DNA of 64,000 nt from Chionoecetes opilio (taxonomy: Eukaryota > Arthropoda > Malacostraca > Decapoda > Majidae), in NCBI GenBank assembly GCA_016584305.1, contig JACEEZ010020917.1:493331-557330 (forward strand), written 5' to 3'. Position numbers and translations under genes: made by a program. Shown in pieces: positions 38,186 through 49,181 of the stretch (its first letter is position 1; each line of letters opens with the position of its first letter). The notes under the pieces are model-generated. The model was given only the letters and a program-made list of their open reading frames with translations, was not told where the DNA came from and searched no databases.

Positions 38186-38305
38186 GAAAAGTTATGTATA
38201 CGACTGCCGGTGTTTTGAGGGGGCGAACGGCAGCCAGTGTCAGTGGGGCGGAGGATGCCACTCACGTGACCCATTCAGCCTGTGCAGTGGCCATGGAAAA
38301 TGCAG
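38186..38305 (+). CDS. Exon 4: start of the first EGF module
   Basis: Acceptor tctgtaacag|G and donor TGCAG|gtgtgt. With CG from exon 3 it begins R-KSYVYDCRCFEGANGSQC and continues QWGGGCHSRDPFSLCSGHGK, ending CR across the junction. It has seven Cys and the sequon ANGS. The last Cys residues (C-x8-C-x5-C) begin an EGF-like module finished by the exon at 46716. It leaves two bases (AG), completed to Arg by exon 5. Unusually, the donor GT is the first dinucleotide of a GT-rich tract belonging to the tail of the adjacent minus-strand LINE. Confidence 0.8.
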
Positions 38306-39600
38306 GTGTGTGTGTGTGTGTGTATGTATGTATGTGTGTATTTACCTAGTTGCAACATACAGGAAAAGAGCTATGCTCATATTGTCCCGTCTCCAAATCT
38401 ACTATTATCCAGCTTGCCTTTGAAGTCCTGAATACTTCTTGCATTAATCACTTTTGCATCAAGGTTGTTCCAGGCTTCTATGCTTCTATATGGGAAGCTG
38501 TATTTTTTTATATCCCTCTTGCATGTTGTCCTTTTCAATTTCTTCTTATGACCTCTTGCACTTCTATCGTCCCACACAAACAGATCTTCTCTATCAATTT
38601 TTTCCAGACCCATTGATGGTCTATACACTGCTATAAAATCTCCCCTTTCTCCTTTTCTCAAGAGTTGGGAGTTTTAGTCTTGAAAGTCTTTCTTCATATG
38701 GTAAATCTCTCAGGCTTGGAGCCATTTTTGTGGCTGCTCTTTGTATTCTCTCAATCTTCCTTATATCCTTCTTTTTATGTGGTGACCAAATCACACTGCC
38801 GCATATTCCAATCTTGGTCGAATCAAAGATGTTATCAATTTCTTAATCATCTCTTCATCCAGATATTTGAATGCCATTCTTATATTCCTCAGCAACTGAT
38901 ATGTATCTCCTGTGATCTTGTTTATATGCTTCTCTGGTGACAAATTGTCCGTAATCCATACTCCCAGATCTTTTTCGACCTTTGTTTTGATTATCCATTC
39001 ATTTCCCATCGAATACTTTCCTCTCTGTCTCTTTTTGCTACTGCCCATTTCCATCACTTTACACTTTTTAGCATTAAATTCCATTTCCCATAGTTGCCTC
39101 CATCTGAAAATCTTATCTAGATCCTTTTGTAAATCCTCACAGTCCTCTTTACTTACTACTTTTCTTAGTAATTTAGCATCATCAGCGAAAAACTCATATA
39201 ACTATTTACTCCTTCTGTCATATCATTTACATAGATCAAAAACATCACTGGGGCCAATACTGATCCTTGAGGAACTCCACTTATCACACTGCACCATTCT
39301 GATTTCTGATCTTTTATTACTGTTCTCATCTCTCTGTTGCTCAAAAAGTCTTCCATCCACTTCAGCAAACCACCCTTCAATCCTCCTACATGTTCTAGCT
39401 TCCAGAGCAGTCGCTTATGAGGTACTTTGTCAAATGCCTTCTTTAGGTCCAAGTAAATGCAATGACCCACCCCTCTCTTTCCTGTGTCACATCGATCACT
39501 CGAGTAAAAGCTTCATAAATTCGTTGTACATGACATTCCTCCTCTAAATCCAAACTGGCCACTTGCGAGTGTGTTTGTTTCTTCCAAATTCCAAAAATTG
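38306..39600 (-). mobile_element. LINE (non-LTR retrotransposon), 3' half, minus strand
   Basis: Reverse-transcriptase sequence on the minus strand: LDLKKAFDKVPHKRLLWKLE, SGVPQGSVLAPVMFLIYVND (39165-39470), then a shifted frame with EKDLGVWITDNLSPEKHINK and LIRPRLEYAAV (38791-39084), and a C terminus with NARSIQDFKGKLD (about 38377-38450). These are the standard RT fingers/palm and thumb motifs. The YADD catalytic box falls in a frameshifted stretch. The 3' end is (AC)n/(ACAT)n, abutting exon 4. Inactive. The 5' half continues at 41770. Confidence 0.85.
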
Positions 39601-39792
39601 ACCACCTTGCCTGGTCAAACTTTTCCGTCTTTGTCTATCTACTTCCACCTTTCCTTCTTGCTGGAAGTTTGCTCACATCCAACCTGTTCCTAAGAAGGGT
39701 GACCGTTCTAATCCTTCAAACTACCGTCCTATAGCTTTGACTTCCTGCCTTTCTAAAGTTTTTGAATCTATACTTAATAAGAAGATTCTTAA

Positions 39793-40496
39793 CCCTTTCA
39801 CGTCACCATTGTCATTAACTTTTTGTTGTCCCGCGTAAACCCATTGTCACCCGAAATGTCACGCGCGGGAAAAAAGTTGTACTTCCACCGCGTCTAGAAA
39901 CTAAACTATCAAAGGTATCGAGTTCAATTATGTTTAGATTTTAAGCTAAGATCATTTCCTATATCATACAATGTTAAAAAAATACGCTAGCGTGAAAATA
40001 ACTTGCAAAACCTCGAGTTAGAAGTGAAAAAAAAAAATAATAACACCTTGTGGCAAAAAATAATATGCCAAAAATCAACTTATCATCATAGAAGATTTTT
40101 CTACATTCCATGACATAGCTGAATAAATTTCCTTTCCAATGAAGTATAATATATTGTAATTCGCTCAAAAATAAAGCCATACAACGAAGTGAAAGATTGC
40201 GTAATTTTTTTTTTTTTAATAAATATATTGTATAATATAATATACAATATTATATTATACAAAATATATTTTAATATAATATATTGTAATTCGCTCCAAC
40301 AGTCAGTGAATCTCACGTCAACCGCGCGTTTTTTAAGTTTTTTAATAAATATTTTAAAATATTATTTTGGAGACCCCCAAAAGACGTCATTTTTACGTAG
40401 GGCCTCACGTACCGGATGACGCCAAAAGACGTCATTTGTACGTATGGCCTACACGTCCCGGATGACGCCGAAGAGTCTTTTGTAGTGAAAGGGGTT
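39793..40496. mobile_element. TTAA-flanked element inside the second LINE
   Basis: Ends CCCTTTCAC and GTGAAAGGGG, with TTAA at 39789-39792 and 40497-40500, as in piggyBac-type insertion. No transposase. Near the right end two to three copies of a 45-bp unit (gatgacgccaaaagacgtca) occur. The LINE frame resumes after it. The piggyBac assignment is inferred from TTAA and CCCTTT ends; two extra T at the right end make the boundary approximate. Confidence 0.65.
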
Positions 40497-41728
40497 TTAA
40501 GACTTTGCTCAAAATCTTATCTATCGTCAGTACGGTTTCCGTAAAGGGCGACTCTGGCGATCTTTAGTTTTCCAAACTGATTTTGGGTATCCCCCTGAGG
40601 GGTTTCGGTGAAAATTTTGCGTTCCCCTTGAATACAAAAGTTTTTGATAAGGGTCGGCACAAATCTTTAAATTTTCCAAATACCCCTTCGGTTTCTACCC
40701 CTTCTTTTGTCCCTTCATTTAAAGTTTCCTTCAAACCGTTCTATTGCAGCTACTGTAAACGGACATGTTCTTCTCCTAAATCTATCAATAGTGGGGTTCC
40801 CTAGGGTTCTTTTCCCTATCACCCACCTCTTTCTTATTTTTTAATGATCTTTTAGTTAACTAAAACCCCATCCCCTTGGGGAATCTCCCCATTTTTGGTT
40901 TTTATTAAGTCCCTAAAGGTGGTTCGGGGGTCCCCACCACCCTTTGAATTTCTTTTCATTGGGCAAAACCCCAAAAACCTTGTTTTTTTCAATGCCTCAA
41001 AAAAAACCCAATTTCTTCACCTATCTACTCGACAAAACCTACCAGATAACTAACCCCTCTTCTTCAATGACACTCAAATGTCTCCTTCTTCTACAATGAA
41101 CATCTAGGACTATCCTTTACTAAAATCTGAACTGGAAATCTCCACATCTCATCTCGCTAAACAGCTTCTAAAAAGGGAGGTGTCCTGTGGCGTCTGGTCC
41201 TTTTTTTTCTCCCTCCACATTGCTTGCTCATCTCCCAGGGGCCTTATCTGCCCATGTATGGAGTATGTCTCACAGTTTGGGGAGGATCCACTCAAAGCTC
41301 TCCTAAACAGGTTGAGTCAAAAGCTTTGTTCATAACTACTCTCCTCACTGACTGTCTTCAATCTTTAAACACCGCCGCAAGTTGTTCTCTGCTCTCTTCT
41401 ACCGATTTCATGCTCCTGCTATTCTGAACTTGCTAAGCATGCTCCCACTCCCGCGGCCTGCTGTACAAGATTTACTCATCTCATCCCTATTCGTCCATTT
41501 CCTAATGCAAGAGTAATCAGAACTTTACTCTTAAATCCTTTCATGGTAAATTTGGGAAAACTCTCTGTTTTATTTTCCACTTTCAAACGACTTAAATCTT
41601 TCAAAAGAAGAGAACAAGAACCTCCCGAACGAATGCCACCCTCTGTTTTTATTTATTCTGTATGTCTTCTTTATAGGGACTGGAAAACTAACGGCTTTGT
41701 TACCATTTTTTGCCTTGGCAGTCTTGCG

Positions 41729-41730
<2 letters not shown>

Positions 41731-41768
<38 letters not shown>
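41731..41768. repeat. Poly-A tail of the second LINE
   Basis: Run of 38 A at the 3' end of the plus-strand LINE; beyond it the minus-strand LINE resumes. Confidence 0.9.
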
Positions 41769-41770
<2 letters not shown>

Positions 41771-44250
41771 CAACCATCTGTCCTTCACAATTTTTCACAC
41801 ATTTTTCCCAACTAAAACTTGTTAATGATACTGGCCTGTAATTTGTGGGTTCTTCTTTGTTTCCTCCTTTGTGAATTGGCACAATATTTGCTTTTTTTCC
41901 AATCAAGCGGGACTCTGCTCTCCTTGAGTGAGCTCTCAATTACACTGTAACTTTCCTGCTAGTTTTTTTACTGCACTCTTTCATTATCCAATTCGACACT
42001 CCATCTGGACCCCGGGGCTTTCTCACATCTTGACCTTCCATTAGCCTTTTTTACTTCTATTACGTCTACTTTTATGTCCTCCATTAGTTTTCTTTGTTTA
42101 ATTTTTTTTTCGTCTTTAAATTCACTTTCTCTTGTAAATACAGTCTGTAAGCATTATTCATCACCTCGGCCTGTTGTAATGCATCTTCATACACTATGCC
42201 TTCTACCTTCAGCTTATCTATTCCTTCCTTGTTTTTCATTTTCCTTTAATATATCTATAGAAAGTTTCGGTTCGTTCTTACATTTTCTATTTATATTCCC
42301 TCTCATAGTTACTTTTTCTTCTCTTCGGATTCTTACATATTCATTTCTAGTTGTTTTTGTACTTCTCCAAAGGTTGATACCTCCTTTTTTCCTCCAACTA
42401 TTCCATGTTTTTCTCTTTCTAGTCTTGCTAATTCACATTCTGAAAAACCATTTTTTTTTTTCTTTTCTCTGATAACTACCCTTTGGGAACATAACTATTT
42501 ATTCCTTCGGTGTAAATTTGGATGAACTCATCCCATTTTTTCTGGGTACTCCTTGCTGCATGGAAACTACTCCAGTCTGTCTCTCCGAAGAATGTTCTTA
42601 ATCCGTAAAAAGTCTGCTTTTCCAAAATTTGTATCTTCCTTTCTTGTGTTCTTCTCTTCTCCCCTCTTTTGCTATCATTTATTTCAAATTCAATAAGTAC
42701 ATGGTCGCTCTTTCCTAGGCATTGATAATTTACTTTACAAATTTACTTCAAGTTCTTTCGTCAATAGTAGGGCTAGTCTTGATGGTTCTTCGTACCTCTG
42801 AATCTTGTGTTCTCTTTAATCCACGAGTCATGATGTTATTCATTACCAAATCCAAACAATGTACCACCATGAGTCTTCTCCTCCTTCAGTATACCATTCT
42901 CCCAGAAAAAACTTCTTTGCAGTTAAAATCTCCCATCAAAATTATGTTCTCACAATTTTCCTTTGTATTCTTTAAAAACATTTGCTTGGTCTCTTATCAT
43001 GTCTCCGTACTCCTCTCTCCCCCAGGGAATTTGTCTTAGGTGGAACTTTATACGAGTACTAAGTCTCTTGTTTTTCCCTTTTTTTCATCACCAACTCTCC
43101 CCTCAACACCTCTGCCATACCTTCTCCTTTTTCCACATTCCCTACTCCCAAACATCCTTCCTTGTTAACATCATTACCCCCACCCCCCTTTTTTCTGATT
43201 TTGTTTCGCCTCCATACATTATATTGACCCTCCCCAACTGGCACATCCTCAGAATCATTCAGCTTCGTTTCTACTAGAACCTAATATGTCGGTTTTGGCT
43301 CTCAGGTAATCGTTTACTTCGGGTTAAAGGGTTGACACAAACCCCAAAATTTTTATATTTGTGTATGATTACCTGCCATCCTTTTTATTTTCCTTTGAAC
43401 TGTCTTCTCTACTTTTCTCTTTTTTGATACCACTTCTTCAGTTTTTGGTCTAAAACTCTCCAAAAAGAATTTCTGTTTTCCTCCTCTGTTCTCAATTCTT
43501 TTTTTCTTTGGCTTCTTTAAACAGTACATTCAAACTGGCTCTTTCTTCCTCATTCATATCTTTTCTTTTCCATATTTTCTTATATTCTTTGTGTTTGCCA
43601 GTTTTCCCTGCCTTAGACAATATATCTAGTGCTGTATTTTGGACCTAAACTTAGGTAACTTTTAAGGGGCGGGCCCCGCCCTCTTCATATTGCCTAACCT
43701 GTGTATCTCTTCTATTCTTCTTCTACCTCCGTTTTTCTTCTACTAAATTTAAATATTTCTTTTGACACTTTCTTTTTTTCCTCTTCTTTAAGTTTTTCTT
43801 GGGCAGCATTTTCCTTCAAAACAAAAATGATGACACATTTCTTTTTGTCCACCCTATTCTTATTAAATGTTCCTTTTGTTTGATTACTTGTACTACTTTT
43901 TTGGTCAGATTTTTCTTTTAATTTTCTTGATCTTCTATTATCTAACGTAAACTTTCATGGTCTTTTTCTTTTTCTATCTTCCATGGTCTTTCTTTCATCT
44001 TTCATTTCCTCTTGTGTCATTTTCCATTTCTTATGTACTGAATACATTTCTGCGTGCATTTTTCTCTACCGTTTTTTATAGTCTTGTTTTTATTTAATTC
44101 GCCACTCTATTTTTTTAAATAGTATTATCCTTTTCCAGGAGAACACTCTTTTTTCTATCTTATCTTATTTTTCCATTAGATTGTGTACCACACTTTCCAG
44201 CATTACGACTCTTCTCTGGTTCTTTTCAGCCCTAATATGTCTTTTTCCTT
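41769..44250 (-). mobile_element. LINE 5' half (endonuclease and start of RT), minus strand
   Basis: Reading the minus strand: IPWGREEYGDMI and ENIILMGDFNCKEV (about 42900-43050), an apurinic-type endonuclease signature; WDEFIQIYTEGINSYVPKG (about 42480-42540); WNSWRKKGGINLWR (about 42370-42420); then IVPIHKGGNKEEPTNYRPVS (about 41830-41890), the start of the RT domain. Frames are broken by many indels. The T-rich + strand gives spurious open frames. Confidence 0.75.
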
Positions 44251-44479
44251 GGTATCAAAACCATCGAACGGTGTTCTGGCGGGAGTTTTCCCCTTGTTTA
44301 CGTTTGTCACTTCCTATTTTTTCACTTTTTTTTAGGTAATCATATGGAGACGGGGGCTATTAAAAAATTCATAGCTCTCACCTGTAGATACTCAAGGTCT
44401 TTTTGAGTCCTCTGCATCGTTGTTTGGCCACAGCAGCCAGTCAACAATAGCCAGTTGTGTTTGGGAAACCTTCTGAGCG

Positions 44480-44530
44480 CGCTGATACACACAGCTGATC
44501 AGTGTGTGTGTGTGTGTGTGTGTGTGTGTT
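44480..44530. repeat. (GT)n microsatellite
   Basis: About 30 bp of GT repeat near a TGATCAGTGTG inverted repeat. Confidence 0.85.
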
Positions 44531-44625
44531 TCAACATGCAAAAACTTTCACACTGATCAGTTTATTGTAGGTACAAGCTGAGAGGAGATCATTATAACCA
44601 TTTTAATAAAAGAGGAGCACTTACT

Positions 44626-44862
44626 ACCGTCCCATAACACTATAGTCGCCGCCCACTAATTTGCCCGGCGAATTTTATAGACAAATATTACGAATTTTAG
44701 CATCACTTCAGACTTGTATGTGCCCCTAAAGACACGTACATACTATACACTACTATGCATGCCTCTTCAGTGGCACATGCAAGTATGTAGTGATGCTAAA
44801 ATTTGTAATATATGACGCCTGGCGACATATTTGTGTAGTGGCGAATAAGTGTTATTGACGGT
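44626..44862. mobile_element. Palindromic MITE (TACCGTC...GACGGTA)
   Basis: A 237-bp, almost complete hairpin: the left half 'actatagtcgccgcccac' and 'attttagcatcac' mirror the right half 'gtgatgctaaaat' and 'gtagtggcgaataag'. Same family as 18427 and 51882. Confidence 0.8.
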
Positions 44863-45246
44863 AAGTAGTAATCAGTATTCCAAATGTGGTGAATCAGTTC
44901 AGTGTTTACAGTTTGCACAGTATTCTGTCTGCCAACAAAGGGGAAGTCATGGCTATGAAGAAGATGATGATTTTAGAAATGTACATAAGTTTGCAAGACA
45001 GGCAGATCGTTTACTATAGGGAAAGGTTCCTCGGTATTCCTCTTACTGTACACCATCTGTGAGAAAGCTAGAATTCTCCTTGTCTTAGGTACTTATCTGG
45101 TTAAGGAGCATCGAGAGGCAGCGACTGTGGTGGTGGTAATTGTCGTGACAGTATGGGCGGCGGGCACGTGGCAAAGTTACAAGTCACAATGACTGTCTAT
45201 ACAATTCTAAGGGTCGAACACTTCAAATTTCGGTGTAAGAATAAGA
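44863..45246. other. Intronic sequence, nothing recognised
   Basis: No exon, RNA gene or repeat family recognised. Confidence 0.4.
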
Positions 45247-45955
45247 ATAAGGGTGAGCTCAGACCTCCGACCTAGGAAACAATGTATTGAGGCTAGAAAT
45301 AGAGCTAATAGAGTGTTAGGATTCATTACCAGAAGTGTTAAAAGCAGAAGTGCGGAAGTTATTCTAAAGCTTTATCTGGCTCTAGTCAGACCTCACCTAG
45401 ACTATGCAGTTCAGTTTTGGTCTCCATATTACAGGATGGATATAGCCTTGTTAGAATCAGTGCAGAGAAGGATGACCAAAATTATTCAAGGGATGCATAA
45501 CTTTAGTTATGAGAAGAGAGTGGAGCTATTAAAGTTATACTCACTCGAGAGACGCAGAGTAAGGGGCGATCTGATAGAAGATTTTAAGTGGATAAAGGGA
45601 TTTTATAAAGGAGAGGTAGGAAAAGTTCTTACGGCTATTAACCAGGGTAGAACAAGAAGTAATGGATTCAAGCTGGAAAAGCGTAAATTAAAAAAGAAAT
45701 AGGGAAAAACTGGTTCACAAATAGGGTGGTGAATGACTGGAATGGACACAGTAGACAGGTAGTTAGTGCGGAGTCATTAGGGAGCTTTAAAGAGGGGCTG
45801 GATAGGTTCATGGATGGGGATGAAAGGTGGATGTAGGTAGTGTTAGGTAAAAGCAACTAAGGTGGATGTAGGTAGTGTTAGGTAAAAGCAACTACCACGT
45901 GCAGGCCTCACGGCCTCTTGTAGCTTCCTTATTTTCTTATGTTCTTAAATTTCAC
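45247..45955 (+). mobile_element. Third LINE family, 3' end, plus strand
   Basis: A long open stretch (45253-45702) with RT thumb motifs: [67 protein letters not shown]. After a shift, NWFTNRVVNDWN and a short 3' UTR with 'ctcacggcctcttgtagcttcc', ending in 'cttatgttctt' repeats. It is 5'-truncated. The same family is at 52950. Confidence 0.85.
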
Positions 45956-46715
45956 ATGCGCTACAATTTATAACTCAAGCCCAAAGTTCCGAACTCTCTT
46001 TTGATAGAATATTAATTGTGATGTTTGCTATTCTCAAAGTTGCCTGGGGTATATATAATCTGGGTCAATATGAATACTAGCTGAAATCACCACTTGAACT
46101 GTACAACTCCATAAGTAGCTATCTGATTGTCTCCAAGGCCTGGACACAAACCTCCATAGCATTACATTACGAATCAGGAGTCATTCCATTGACTGTCTAA
46201 ATAAGATGGGATTGTCAAGTATTGTTCCTAAATATTATTCTACTCCAGTTTTTTTCTATTTTATTTTTGTAATCCATTGTTACCACATTCCCGTCGTGAC
46301 AAAATCGTGCACCATTTTACTCCACCAATGTTGTGTTCTTCCACAGTTTTATTATTAAGGTGAATTCAGATCACATTATATATCTCATCACACATAATTA
46401 TCTCTACAAATTCTTAGTATTAAAGTCTTTATTTAACTCCAATTCCTTTTTTTGTGTGCCTATACAAGTTTCACATATATTGATCTCACTAACAGCCTTA
46501 CCTGTTCATACCTCATGGCTGTAGTAAGCTTGTAACTTAATGTAGGTAGCCTGATGGTATAATGATTAAAAACTTTTATTTTGTCAATATACACATGATA
46601 AGCACATACAGAAATGGTCTTTGAATCTGATTTTGTCAAGACTCATGGCAGGACTGAGGGGGGGGGGGGTAACACTTGGATAGCTATGTGACAGGAGAAT
46701 AGTTCTTTCTTGCAG
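45956..46715. other. End of intron 4, nothing recognised
   Basis: AT-rich intron; a G run lies at 46660-46669. No exon before the acceptor at 46715. Confidence 0.45.
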
Positions 46716-46813
46716 GTACTACAGAGGTAGCATCAAGTGTATCTGTGACGAGGAACATTTTGGCCATAAGTGTGAGCATCCCATATCCAGCGGCCAGCCC
46801 CTTCCACCATCAA
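46716..46813 (+). CDS. Exon 5: end of the first EGF module
   Basis: Acceptor ttctttcttgcag and donor TCAA|gtaagg. Completing Arg from exon 4, it reads YYRGSIKCICDEEHFGHKCE then HPISSGQPLPPS. CICDEEHFGHKC fits the EGF signature C-x-C-x(5)-G-x(2)-C exactly, closing the module begun in exon 4. After it comes a short Pro/Ser linker. One base is left, completed to Thr by exon 6. Split EGF modules with such phases are common in extracellular proteins. This exon is the strongest single piece of domain evidence in the gene. Confidence 0.85.
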
Positions 46814-49067
46814 GTAAGGACCCTCATAGCCGTTTTAGTGGGGGAAACTTAGGCTAAATATAGTCAATCGACCTAACAAATTAGCAGGAAGTTGAAACTT
46901 AGTACACTTGTAAACTGAACCCTACTGATGAATATATTAAAAGTCCCAACAAATCTAAGTTGTGCTCCAGCCGCCATCTTTGAAAATGGCGGATGAATTT
47001 TGATTTTTTGGAAATAACTTCAGAACTGTATCAGCTACAAAAATTTGCCTCAGGAGCAATATCATTCTACATAAAAAGAAACATATTATGTTCCGAACTT
47101 TATTTTGTACGATGAAAAATAAAAAAGTTATGCAAAATGTAAAAACATTCTGTATTCAAGAATCAGTGCAAACATGACGTTCAAACTAGATTAATGGGTA
47201 GAAATTTGAATATTTTGTTGTGATATATTATTTCAGAACCATCACAGTTTCATTTTATAGGCAGTTTGGTAACAAGAAATATATAATGAAAATATATACC
47301 GTATATAAATATATAGCTTTAACACCAAGGCACAGTGTGACATCTCTTATGTTGAATAAATTCATCTTACATGAGCTTGATAATAAAATGTCAGCGATGT
47401 GTGGAGGATGTGAAGGAACTGCCTGCGAGAACTTGAAGCGCTACTAGACAACTGATACCTGAGTGTGTTGCAATATGACACTGCACATAATGCAATAAAT
47501 GTACAATCTAGCTTAATTTTGCCTAGTAATTATATAATTATACTTAAAACAGGGAGACAATTACATTTTATTTCCTAGCTCATGTAAGATGACTTTATTC
47601 AACATAAGACAGTGGCGGATTAAGGGGGGGGGGGGCCTTAGGGGCGGTAGCCCTGGGTCCAAGCCTCTGGCTCTGCAAGCAAATCAATGTTGCCCTATAG
47701 TTGTAGATACAGCAGAATACATTGTAAAGCCTTTCACGGGTACCATTGACCAGGAGTTCGAAATCTGGTGGTGCTGTGTTTATCAGAGGCATACCTGAGA
47801 AAGATACATATTTCCCTGGTGAGGAATCATAAGAGTCTCTGTGACCCTGGAAGGCCGGCTTGATACGTACAAAAATATCATGCTTTTAGTATTAATGGTA
47901 TTTATTGACCTACCCATTTGTATGTTTACAGGACCAAGTCAAACTCATAATGTCCTATGTTGTGATCCCTGGTGCCTGATTTGATGTGATGGAGGGGAAA
48001 TGGCTAGTAATCTGGGATGGTTTAGTAGTGCAATTGTGCCAAAAGTTATGAATATTTTGGGAATTCGGGCAGTAGGGGATGTTGCCTCCCTCAGTAGTGT
48101 CATGGACTCATAGTTATGAGTGTGTACAACAGTGACAAGTATTAAATCTTGCCATCAAGAGGGATAAGTCAAGGTTGAGTATTTACATACAAGATTGACA
48201 TGTGCAATGGTACTGGCTGCTACATGATACTTTTGAGGTAGTTACAAGTGTTTAGTTAATCACAGGACTTTCATTATGGTTCACAAGCGCCTTTATGTGA
48301 TTCATGGCAGCACCACTTGCCTCCATAGAGACTGGACAGCTTTGGCTTAGGGTTTGGGAAGGTAAAGATGGGGGCATACGCAAAGCTGCGTGTGGCCACG
48401 GTGCTCATCTCCGTCTCATTAGCCCTTGAGGCCGTCTGTGGTGGGTGACAACACGCTATACCGGGACACAGGGCTAGTGTGACATCTGGGTTACCACAGT
48501 TACCTTCTCCAGGTTTCCCCAGATACCCATTTATCAACCAACCCCGAATGAACAGCTGATGGGCTGCACGCCGACTGCCCTGTCTGGGATTCGAACCCGG
48601 GCTGCGGATTCATAGCTATGCGCGCTAGCCACTCCACCACGGAGGCGCAAAGGTTTGGGGATGGGGTTAAAACAATGAAAATTAATGAGACACAAGACAG
48701 GCAGGTTGAGTTTTTCTCTCTCGCTCTCTTACTAAGTGGTTGTTCCCTTTGTATTTATTCCAAAAGAGTAGGGGCTTTCGTCCTTCATGTCTCTTACAAC
48801 TTAGAATGTACGCTCTTTTGTCTATAATATGATACAGAAATTATAAGAAAATTCTCAAACCAACTATTTGATATTAGCATGGCATATTTCAATGGCCATC
48901 ATAAAATGATAGCGATTGCTGCTTCATAAATCCAAAATATTAAGAAGTAAAGCAATAGTGATGTAGTAGTTCTCTTATAGTTGTCATTTAGTAAAGGCCA
49001 AGCTGAAGGAAAGTCCAGAAGAGGAGAGTTAAGTTTTTGAGATGACCTGACATGATTTTTCTTCAAG
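46814..49067 (+). other. Intron 5 (2.25 kb)
   Basis: Contains a fragment around 47613-47680 (gtggcggattaaggggg) resembling the hAT-like MITE at 57052, a minus-strand tRNA-like SINE near 48.6 kb, and otherwise unrecognised DNA. Short open frames at about 47220 and 48274 have no family motif. Confidence 0.55.
48538..48650 (-). repeat. tRNA-like SINE fragment, minus strand
   Basis: On the minus strand: GCGCCTCCGTGGTGGAGTGG (A box) and GGGTTCGAATCCC (B box), about 50 bp apart. The body downstream is short and not shared with families 1 or 2. It could be a third SINE type or a tRNA pseudogene. Confidence 0.6.
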
Positions 49068-49181
49068 CTTGTGCTGCGATGGGCCTGGAATGCAGCCACT
49101 TGTGTTCCCTAGCAGGGCGACCACACTGCCTGTGTCCCCCCTACCTGGAGCTGCACAATGACACCCTCTGCACCCCTCGAG
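49068..49181 (+). CDS. Exon 6: LDLR-type EGF module
   Basis: Acceptor ttttcttcaag and donor CGAG|gtgagt. With A from exon 5 it reads T-CAAMGLECSHLCSLAGRP then HCLCPPYLELHNDTLCTPR. The pattern C-x6-C-S-H-L-C-x7-C-x-C-x10-C is that of EGF modules in LDL-receptor-type proteins (CSHLC core). The sequon HNDT is present. One base is left, completed to Ala by exon 7. The phase-1/phase-1 boundaries match the usual symmetric EGF exon. Confidence 0.85.

Larger units (their letters stand above)
39593..41768 (+). mobile_element. Second LINE, plus strand, inserted in the first
   Basis: RT motifs on the + strand: FAHIQPVPKKGDRSNPSNYR then PIALTSCLSKVFES (39660-39775); after an insertion, LIYRQYGFRKGR (40510-40555); then sequence with many stops, and the thumb-like region around 41250-41420. 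It ends in 38 A (41731-41768), its poly-A tail. It interrupts the minus-strand LINE between its 'KDRWLNF' and 'LEETNTLASGQFGFRG' regions. Degraded by many frameshifts. Confidence 0.75.

Noticed and set aside
38912..39547. 211-codon plus-strand open frame
   Set aside because: Antisense shadow of the minus-strand LINE reverse transcriptase (LDLKKAFDKVPHKRLL, SGVPQGSVLAP).
42074..43277. Several plus-strand Phe/Ser-rich open frames
   Set aside because: Antisense of the minus-strand LINE endonuclease/RT region; the minus strand carries the recognisable motifs.
48274..48537. Minus-strand open frame with several Cys
   Set aside because: No splice context, no known domain, adjacent to a tRNA-like SINE; probably repeat sequence.
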